From the NCBI RefSeq assembly GCF_000372725.1, contig NW_005200580.1, forward strand, positions 165,818 to 194,966: a stretch of 29,149 nt of DNA, read 5' to 3'. Under the pieces are notes generated by a model that did no database searches, was not told the DNA's origin, and saw only the letters and a program-made list of their open reading frames with translations. Shown one piece after another: positions 1-7,345 of this stretch. The position numbers and the translations under genes were made by a program. Each line of letters opens with the position of its first letter. Positions within the stretch are counted from its first letter, which is position 1. Source of the DNA: Emiliania huxleyi CCMP1516. Lineage: Eukaryota; Haptophyta; Isochrysidales; Noelaerhabdaceae.

Positions 1-1690
1 GGTACCGCATCCTGCACCGCGACATCAAGCCGGGCAACATCGGGCTCGCGGCCGGCGGGTGAGCGTGCGTGGAGCACCCCCCCTGTATGACCCTATGGAG
101 CACCTGCATGGAACACCTCCCTGTCTCTGTACGAAGCGCCTGTGGAACACTCCCTCCCGGCCGACTGTGGCTACCTCCCTCTCCACCTCCCTCCCCCGCC
201 CGGCTGACTGTGGCTGCCTCCCTCTCCACCTCCCTCCCCCGCCCGGCTGACTGTGGCTGCCTCCCTCTCCACCTCCCTCCCCCGCCCGGCTGACTGTGGC
301 TGCCTCCCTCTCCACCTCCCTCCCCCGCCCAGCTGACTGCGGCTGACTCTGTGCGAAGGCGCGTCGTCCTCGCCGACTTCGGGCGCCGTCTGTTAGCTAA
401 AGGGGGAAGAGGCCCCCCGAGATGCCCCCGAGATGACCCGAGATTGCGCCCCCCCCTCCTCCCCCCCCGCTCCCCCCCGGCATGGCGTAGGCTGCTCAAG
501 CTGTGGAAGAGGGGCGGCGAGGCAGAGGACACGCCGCGCGCAATCACGGGCATGACGGGCGCGCTGAGGTACATGGCGCCGGAGGTTGGCTCTCTAGACA
601 CTTGCGAGACACCCCCGAGACACCTCCGAGACACCTCCGAGACACCTCCGAGATACACCTCCTCGGCTAGCTCGAGGCGCCCGAGGTTTGTCGCTTCTCT
701 CTCTCGCCGCGGTGCAAGCGTCGAGGCTGAGGCAGATGATGACTGGCTGCCCCGAGATATGGGGAGATATGGGGAGATATGGGGAGATGCGGAGGCAGAT
801 GGTGACCGGCTGCTCCTTGCGTCGCCACAGGTCGCCCTCTCGCAGCCTTACAACCACAAGGCCATCTTCTTCTCCTCCTCCTCCTTACTCCTCGCGGACG
901 GATAGATTCACTCCCTCCTCGGTGAATTGAATCTACAGGCGGCTCTTCTCCGCCTCCTCCTCCTCCTCCTCCTCCTCCTCCTCGCTGAGTCATCCCTCAC
1001 TCGGCGAGTCGCACCGCCCAGGCGGAGGTGTTCTCCTTCACCTCGCTGCTCTACCAGCTGCTCGCGCACCAGAAGCCCTTTGCGTGGATGAACGCCGAGC
1101 AGTTCCTCGCCGAGGTGCCGGTAGGGATGGGGAGGAGAGGGGAGGGGCAGAGAGGTGCCGGCGGAGAGGGGGAGGAGAGGGGAGGAGAGGCAGAGAGGGG
1201 GAGGAGAGGGGAGCGGCAGGGAGGTGCCGGTAGGCAGGGAGGAGAGGGGAGAGGCAGGCAGGGCAACTTCGCACAGCCAGCACGGCGCTAGCGAGCCCGA
1301 CCCTTTGGCGTACTCACATACTCTCCATGGCGCAGCTGCCGCGCACAGCTCTCATGGCACAGCTGCCGCGCACTAAGCTGTCACGAGACGTCGCCTCCCT
1401 CTCGGCGCAGGTTTGCCGCGGAGGCACGCGCTGCCCTTTGGGCAAGGCTTGGCCCGCCGAGCTGCGCGCTCTCATCACCGCCGGTTGGGGCCACTTGCGC
1501 CACGGCCGTCGGCTGTGTGAACGGCGTCTCTTCACGCCTCGGCTTGTCGACAGGCTGGGCCGCCGATCCGGAGTCGAGGCCCGACATCGGCAAAGTGGCC
1601 GAGTCGCTCGAGGAGCTCGCCGCAAAGCTCGGAGCGTCGGCCTCGCCGTCGACGCTGCCGCCGCGCCGGCACCGCGCCGGGATTGCATGA
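1..1690 (+). CDS. Protein kinase, TKL-like, 3' part (5' end outside window)
   Basis: C-terminal two-thirds of a Ser/Thr or Tyr-like kinase catalytic domain. Proposed exons: 1-58, 359-382, 491-584, 831-860, 1022-1114, 1411-1483, 1554-1690. In order they encode the catalytic loop (HRDIKPGNIGL), the metal-binding loop (VVLADFG), the activation segment with TGALRYMAPE, the F-helix region (YNHKA, then EVFSFTSLLYQLL) and a C-lobe ending in WAADPESRPDIGKV, the usual TKL spelling around the conserved Arg. The stop is TGA at 1688-1690. Catalytic Asp and DFG Asp are present, so the enzyme should be active; the N-lobe (P-loop, Lys) lies before the window. Intron donors are GT (59, 585, 1115, 1484) or GC (383, 861). 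The last intron (1484-1553) is 70 nt and carries the same hairpin element as three introns of the ETF-QO gene. The substrate cannot be told. Converges with the PARP gene downstream. Confidence 0.82.
159..345 (+). repeat. 43-bp minisatellite in kinase intron 1
   Basis: A pyrimidine-rich unit of 43 bp (starting GGCTGACTGTGGCTGCC) repeats about 4.3 times within intron 1 (59-358), with a slightly diverged first copy. The array ends 14 nt before the splice acceptor of the 24-nt second exon. Confidence 0.9.
600..990 (+). repeat. Low-complexity repeats in kinase introns 3 and 4
   Basis: Intron 3 (585-830) holds 11-12 bp units of the GAGACACCTCC type (about 604-660) and GGGGAGATAT units (about 768-790). 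Intron 4 (861-1021) holds a TCC tract (about 946-983). GAGAT-rich tracts of the same flavour recur in introns of the ETF-QO and PLC genes. Confidence 0.85.
1484..1553 (+). mobile_element. Introner-like intron (family 1), kinase intron 6
   Basis: 70-nt intron. The donor region (GGTTGGGGCC) resembles the start of the next exon (GGCTGGGCCGCC), as if the target had been duplicated. The inner part holds GTGTGAAC, then CTCTTCACGCC, and ends GCTTGTCGACAG. The same order of blocks occurs in ETF-QO introns at 8187-8255, 7821-7890 and 4612-4683. It has no coding capacity; calling it mobile is an inference from its recurrence. Confidence 0.6.
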
Positions 1691-2307
1691 GGGGGCGGTC
1701 CCCCCCCCCCCCCCCCACACCCACCCCCTTGCCAAGGCTGTGCCGGTATACGCGCCCCCCCTTTTCGCTTGGGTCCTTCCCGTACGTGTTTTAAGCCAGG
1801 CCGCCCGCCCCTCCGTAGTCTTCTGATCCGCGCGAGAGCAGTGTGCCCGCGCCTATCTCGGCGATCGCCCGCGCCCTGCGCTTTATCACCTCCGCGGCCG
1901 TGACCAGCGCGCGCTATTCCCTAACCCTATTCTGCGACACGCGTCCTCGGTGTGTCGCGGCTTGGTGTTCGTGGACGTGGATCGTGTGGGCTACGTCACA
2001 AGGTCGTCAGTAGTCTCGAATGTTTCTCCTTCTACAAAAAATATCTCCTAAGTCCTATCTGCAATGTATCTCTCTGGGTCTGCAAGTCTGGGTCAGCAGG
2101 ACACAATCATAGTCATAGACGCATCTTCAGCCATAATCACGGTTCAGTCACGCGGAGAGTGGCCAGTTTGGGTATAGAGCCGCACCCCCCGCGACACTCG
2201 AGACGATCTTCGGCTTTAGTAACTAACACACGAAACGCGGCGCTCTGGTGTTGGCACAGTATGGCTGTGGTCGTCCTCAGTCGGATGTGCTCGGAGCGGC
2301 TCTCGCT
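1691..2307. other. Intergenic, convergent 3' ends
   Basis: Lies between the kinase stop and the PARP stop. It starts with a C-rich run near 1700-1720; I see no coding signal, RNA gene or clear polyadenylation signal. Confidence 0.6.
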
Positions 2308-2943
2308 CTATCGCCAGCGAAACCAACCTGGCTTCTCACGCACCCTGTAGGTGACAATGTACTCTGGGTAGGCCTGCGTCAAGTCATACATGACCACCAT
2401 CGTCGAGTCGCAGCTGCCCTCTCCAGCGCGTGACGGCCGGTGCGGTCCGCCCTGCACGGAGTCAAACAGCACACCCGGGCTTTGCTCCGGCGGCTTGGTC
2501 AAGTTCCGCGTCTTCTCGCTGACTAGGCTTCCAAAGTCCTTGGAGACGCCGACCGCAGCACGGAGCAGCAGCAGCTGGCGCAGCTCACGGTCTGGGTAGT
2601 CAGGGTAGAAGACATACGTGCGGTCTTCATCGCCATTGGAGTATCGCGCCTTTGCCGCAAGGTACACTCCTCGCCCGTAGAAGGCCGCACTCGAGAACCG
2701 AGGGTCGATGCCAACCTCGTGTTCCAGTGCCTTGTGAGGGTCGAGAGCGGAGGTCCCGTGCCACATTTTCTGCTCATTCGCATTGCCACCGCGCGTAAGC
2801 TCGATCCGATCCCGTTTGGAGCAGTAGTCCCTCCACAGCAGCCGATCCTCGACTCGCTCGAGACGGACAAGCTCGGCTGTCGGGAGCGACTCCTTGAGCT
2901 GGCCCTCAACCTCTGCCCACTCTGATCCGGAAGCATCAACCAT
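2308..2943 (-). CDS. PARP catalytic-domain protein (ADP-ribosyltransferase)
   Basis: A 211-residue ORF covering essentially one PARP catalytic domain, which transfers ADP-ribose from NAD+ to target proteins or nucleic acid. The N-terminal stretch LVRLERVEDRLLWRDY matches the lead-in of tankyrase/PARP14-type domains. The H-Y-E triad is intact: His62 in WHGT, Tyr94 in GRGVYLA and Glu194 in AYPEYIVTYR, close to the tankyrase spelling. A Glu at the third position is the pattern of enzymes able to make chains. No WWE, zinc-finger or ankyrin region is visible. The start ATG (2943) directly follows a T-rich stretch ending TTTTTTAGTAG on the coding strand, which could be a 3' splice site, so an upstream exon is possible; I could not find one with recognisable homology. 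It is transcribed away from the small ORF at 3275. Confidence 0.85.
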   Translation of the reverse strand: MVDASGSEWAEVEGQLKESLPTAELVRLERVEDRLLWRDYCSKRDRIELTRGGNANEQKMWHGTSALDPHKALEHEVGIDPRFSSAAFYGRGVYLAAKARYSNGDEDRTYVFYPDYPDRELRQLLLLRAAVGVSKDFGSLVSEKTRNLTKPPEQSPGVLFDSVQGGPHRPSRAGEGSCDSTMVVMYDLTQAYPEYIVTYRVREKPGWFRWR

Positions 2944-3274
2944 GACCTACTAAAAAATCGCGAAAAAAGAAAAACTCAAAAAAATCGGCGCCTGCGGCGG
3001 GCCATGGGACCCCATCTCCCCCCCGCATGGACACCCTCTGGGGCTCCCGCGCCGGCCCAGAGTCCGTTTGTCGACCGGCCAGGTAAGAAAGGTGAGGTAA
3101 ATTTCTCCACACACACAAAGTGGTGGGGCAAGGGGGGGCGACCCTCGCATCTCCACACCCGGACACGGGCAGGAGCCCCACGGCATTCAAAGTGCAAGCC
3201 CCACGGCATTCAAAGTGCAAGCGTGTCCTCCGGTAAAAAAGAAACGTGTCTCTCCTCTGCGTTCGCAGGCTGTG

Positions 3275-3526
3275 ATGCAATACGGCTATGACGACGAGCT
3301 CTTCCAGGCGTGGAGGGACGGCGAGATACGGCGAAAGGACTTGCCGGAGAAGGTGGTGGCTATGGCTTTGGACCTTTGCGAGAGGTGGCGAGCGGAGCAA
3401 GAGCGGTGTAGGCGCGTCCACGCGGCGCAGCGGCTCTCCCGCGACCCCGGCACCTCTCATAGCCGCAGCCGTAGCCGCAGCCCCAACTCTTGCCGCTCTT
3501 CCGTGTCGGGTTGTGACGAGGGGTGA
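3275..3526 (+). CDS. Possible small Arg-rich protein, unrecognised
   Basis: 83 codons from ATG 3275 (MQYGYDDELFQAWRDGEIR) to the TGA near 3524. The first 55 residues are charged and predicted helical; the tail is SR-rich (SRSRSRSP). A good 3' splice site (TTCGCAG, ending 3268) lies 6 nt upstream, and a consensus donor (GTAAGAAAG) lies at 3083, so the ATG may sit at the start of exon 2 behind a 5' UTR intron. Joining in frame with the ATG at 3004 does not work with that donor. No family recognised; it could be non-coding. Confidence 0.35.
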   Translation: MQYGYDDELFQAWRDGEIRRKDLPEKVVAMALDLCERWRAEQERCRRVHAAQRLSRDPGTSHSRSRSRSPNSCRSSVSGCDEG

Positions 3527-4513
3527 GGGGACACGGATTGAAGATCCCTCACACCAAGATCGTGCAGGGCGGGGACACATGTCCCTAAATCCCATCTCGT
3601 CTCAGAGTTTGCCCGTTTTATTTATTTATTTAGAGGGAGCGGACCGTGAGTTGAGGAAATCGAGGGACGCGACCCACTTCGCCACAGACGGTCCCGCGCC
3701 TCGCCGCTAAGACAGTGGCACGCACCGCGCAGCGGCGCGTGCCACTGTCTTTGTCCGGAGTGAAAAGTCCAACGCGCTCGTCGGTGACGGTGTCCCTCAA
3801 CCTGCGCCGCGCTCGGCGAACCTCGACAGCGCTTTCGGTGGCATGCAGCTCTTTGCGACAGAAGCCTGGAGAGCAGCTCCTCTGCTGCTTACACACTCTG
3901 CACAGTTGACACAGCCTATTGTGCGGCTGCCACAGCTGTGACAGCGATGGGCTCGCCCTCACTGGCCCTCAGTCACTTGTGCTGCGGCTTGTGTGAGCGA
4001 CACTGCTCGGCGACTGCCGGCACACTGTGAGACCGTGGGTGTGAGGTAAAACCACGCTACCAGCGCTTGGTCACATCGGCCCCGAGGTCAGATCCATCTA
4101 CTCTGTTGATGACAAGACTTGTCTACTGGCTGGATCCGAGCAGGAGGGCCCAGCGCACAACCCCTGGTCAACTCAGGGTCCACACCCCGTATAGCGCGTT
4201 CGCGCCGTTCGGGCAACGGCACGTTCAATACACAAACGACAAGCACAAACTCCACGAGACGAACGTACTTGGGGGGCCAGACGACGTCACAGCGCCCAAC
4301 CCGCGACACGGCGAGCGCCCGAGGACGTGGAGAGAGGCGGAATGGAGGAGTCGCAAGTGGTGACCCCCTCATCGCCCAACTCCACCCTCCGGCGCTGGCG
4401 GAGCACCCCCTCCCTCGCGCCTGCGCCTGCGCCGCCTGCACCGCCGCCGCCTACTCCACCGCCGCCGCCCGCCCTCCGTGATGCGCCTCCGCGCTACCCC
4501 CTGGCCGCCTCGG
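3527..4513. other. Intergenic
   Basis: No convincing coding exon. It holds a TTTATTTATTTATTT stretch (3617-3632), a strong hairpin (3709-3751) and GC-rich unique sequence up to the ETF-QO stop codon. Confidence 0.55.
3709..3751. repeat. Perfect 15-bp inverted repeat with 13-nt loop
   Basis: The arms AAGACAGTGGCACGC (3709-3723) and its exact reverse complement (3737-3751) enclose a GC-rich 13-nt loop. It could be an RNA hairpin near a 3' end or the tip of a small palindromic element; I see no flanking target duplication. Confidence 0.9.
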
Positions 4514-7275
4514 TCACATGCCGGCGTACGCCGGCCCGCCTCCCCCCTCGGGCACGACCCAGTCGATGTTCTGCGAGGGGCACTTGATGTCGCACGTCTT
4601 GCAGTGGATGCCTGCTCACGGCACGAGCTGTGAAGAGGCGCGGCAGGGGGCGGGCGCCGCACACAACCCCCTCGGGTGGTTGCAGTTCTGCGCGTTGATC
4701 TGCAGCCGCCGCTCTCCCTCCTCCTCCAAGTACTCATACACGCCTGTGGGTTGTGGGAGTGATCGCGTTCGCCTTTCTGGGACCGAGTGTGCCTTCCTTC
4801 CGACCTGTCGTCGCTGTCTGTCTGTGCTCGGCTCTTCTTGGGGTTGTGCCAGTGTGTGTAGAGCGTCAGGGCGCAGATACGATCTCGCGCCGTGTGGGCG
4901 GGGCACCGCGTGAGTCGAATACAGTGAGTACGAATACAGTGAGTACGAATACAGTGAGTACGACTGAACGAATGCGCCCGAAGACAGTCGAGTACGACTG
5001 ACCTCGCGAGCACCAGTTGGAGGATGTTGCCGCATCTCTCTTCCGCTTCTAGGCGTGCGCGCCCGCGGGGCAGAAGCGCTGCTCCGGCCCGTCGAAGACG
5101 GCGAGGTTGCGCGCGACAGGCACCTGCTCGGGGCAATCTCGTGTCATCTCGCGCAATCTCGTGTCATCTCGCGCCATCTCGCGTCATCTCGCGCCATCTC
5201 GCGCCATCTCGTGTCATCTCGCGCACTCTCGCGCACTCTCGGCGCACCGTGTCATCCCTGAGGGCCAAGTGCGATCTCGGCTGATCTCGGCAGATCTCGG
5301 CTGATCTCGGGCTGGTCTCTGCACCGCGTCATCCTTGAGCGTCAGGTGCGATCTCGGCTGATCTCGGCAGATCTCGGCTGGTCTCTGCACCGCGTCATCC
5401 TTGAGCGTCAGGTGGGGCGGCTGGTTGCCCTCGTGGTTCGTGCCGGTGAGCGCTACCGACGAGAGGAGGTCGAAGGACACCTCGCCGTCCGGCTGGGGGA
5501 GTGGGGGGGGTGTGTGAGGAGAGGCTGGAGAGAGGGAGGGGAGGGGGAGGGGAGGGGCGGGTGATGGGAGACTCTGAGGGTTGTGGCGGGTGCGACCCCC
5601 CCCCCCCCCCCCCCTCCCCCCTTTTCCAAAGAGCGCACGCCTTAGGGTACTCGATGGGCGAGAACTCGGAGGCCGGCTTGAGCCTCTCGTGGTCGGCGCC
5701 GCCGTGCGAGAGAGTGAACCACTCTCGGCCTGGTAGTCAATTCATCATTCATAAGCAATGCTTGGCCATGGAGAGTGCGAGAGAGTGAACCACTCTCGGC
5801 CTGGTAGTCAATTCATCATTCATAAGCAATGCTTGGCCATGGAGAGTGCGAGAGAGTGAACCACTCTCGGCCTCGCGTGACGTAGTGCACGACGCCCGCG
5901 TACAGAAAGGTGCCCCACATGCCCAGCGGCGTCGCGTGCGCGGCGGGACGCACGTTGCGCACCTGCGTTTGGTGTGTCCGGATGTCTGGTACTGTCTGCG
6001 ATGGTGTCTGGTGCACACGCCCTTGGTTGTGAGCGCTTATGCTGTGTTTGCTACGTTGTGTTGTCTGATCTTGTCTGGTGGTGTCTCATGCACGTTGCGC
6101 ACCTGCCGCGAGGCAGCCGTGCGATCTCGTGCGATCTCGGGTGCGATCTCGTGTGATCTCAGGTTATGATCTCGTGTACCCATATCCCCCCACATCCCCC
6201 CACATCTCCCCACATCTCCCCACATCTCGTCACCGAGTGCAGCTCCTCGTACACCCACGACCCACATCTCCCCACATCTCGTGTGATCTCGTGTGATCTC
6301 GTGTGATCTCACCGAGTGCAGCTCCTCGTACACCCACGACCCCTCCAGCGCCGACTGGTACGGGCCCAGGTCCGCCACCGGACCTATTTAATTAATTAAT
6401 CATTAATTAGACTAATTAATTAGACTGGTACGGGCCCAGGTCCGCCACCGGACCGGTGAAGGGGGGGGGCATCTCCTCCTCCTCCTCCGCCGCCTCCTCG
6501 GCCTCGGCGGGCTCCGGCAGCGCCTGCATCGCGAGATGTGGGTAGATGTGGGGAGATGTGGGGGAGATGCGGGGGAGATGCGGGGAGATGCGGGGAGATA
6601 TGGTGTGGGCTCCGGCAGCGCCTGCATCGCGCTGAAGGCGCTCTCGGCCGCCAGCATGCCCGACTTCATCGCAGTGTGCGTCCCCTTGATCTTGGGCACC
6701 TAAAAAAGAAATCCTCGTTTCACCGGAAGATTTCTTTTTTCTCCCGGCCGCGTCTCCATCGTAGGCGCGTTGAGGAAGCCGGCGGCGCAGCCCACAAGAG
6801 CGCCGCCAGGGAAGGTGAGCTTGGGGATGCTCTGGAAGCCGCCCTCGTTCAGCGCGCGCGCGCCGTAGGCCTGCGTCGTGGAGACAGAGAGAGAGATTCG
6901 GCTCAGGGACGACGGCACTGCGCAGAGTCTTCAGAGCGCCGCGTGGAGACGAGGGGCGACGAATACAGCCGAAGAGACGGCCGAATACGGCCGAAGACGG
7001 CCGAGCACAGCGGAGTACGTGCCCTCTCGAGCGCTGGTTGGAGTGTACCATGCGGCTGCATCTAGGGTGGCGCATGCCAGCCTCTCCCCCCCCTCGAAGG
7101 TCGGCCGGATGGACGGGTGCGTCTTCCACTGCTGGAACATCTTGAAGGGGTTGAGGTAGGGGTTCGAGTAGTCGAGCGCGACGACGTACCTTTGGGTTGG
7201 GGTGCCGTGGGGGTAGGGGAGGGTGGGTTCGGGTGCCGTGGCGTGCGCGTATGTGGTAGCTTTGGCTGCTGCGAC

Positions 7276-7345
<70 letters not shown>

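Noticed and set aside
2944..3270. Upstream PARP exon on the minus strand
   Set aside because: A possible acceptor lies at 2944-2950, but none of the three frames gives WWE, zinc-finger or other recognisable PARP sequence.
4369..5136. 255-residue minus-strand frame as a separate gene
   Set aside because: It crosses the last ETF-QO exons and introns in a wrong frame.
5730..5917. CRISPR-like array
   Set aside because: Three near-identical units with no unique spacers; they are exon copies plus a tandem intron in a eukaryotic gene.
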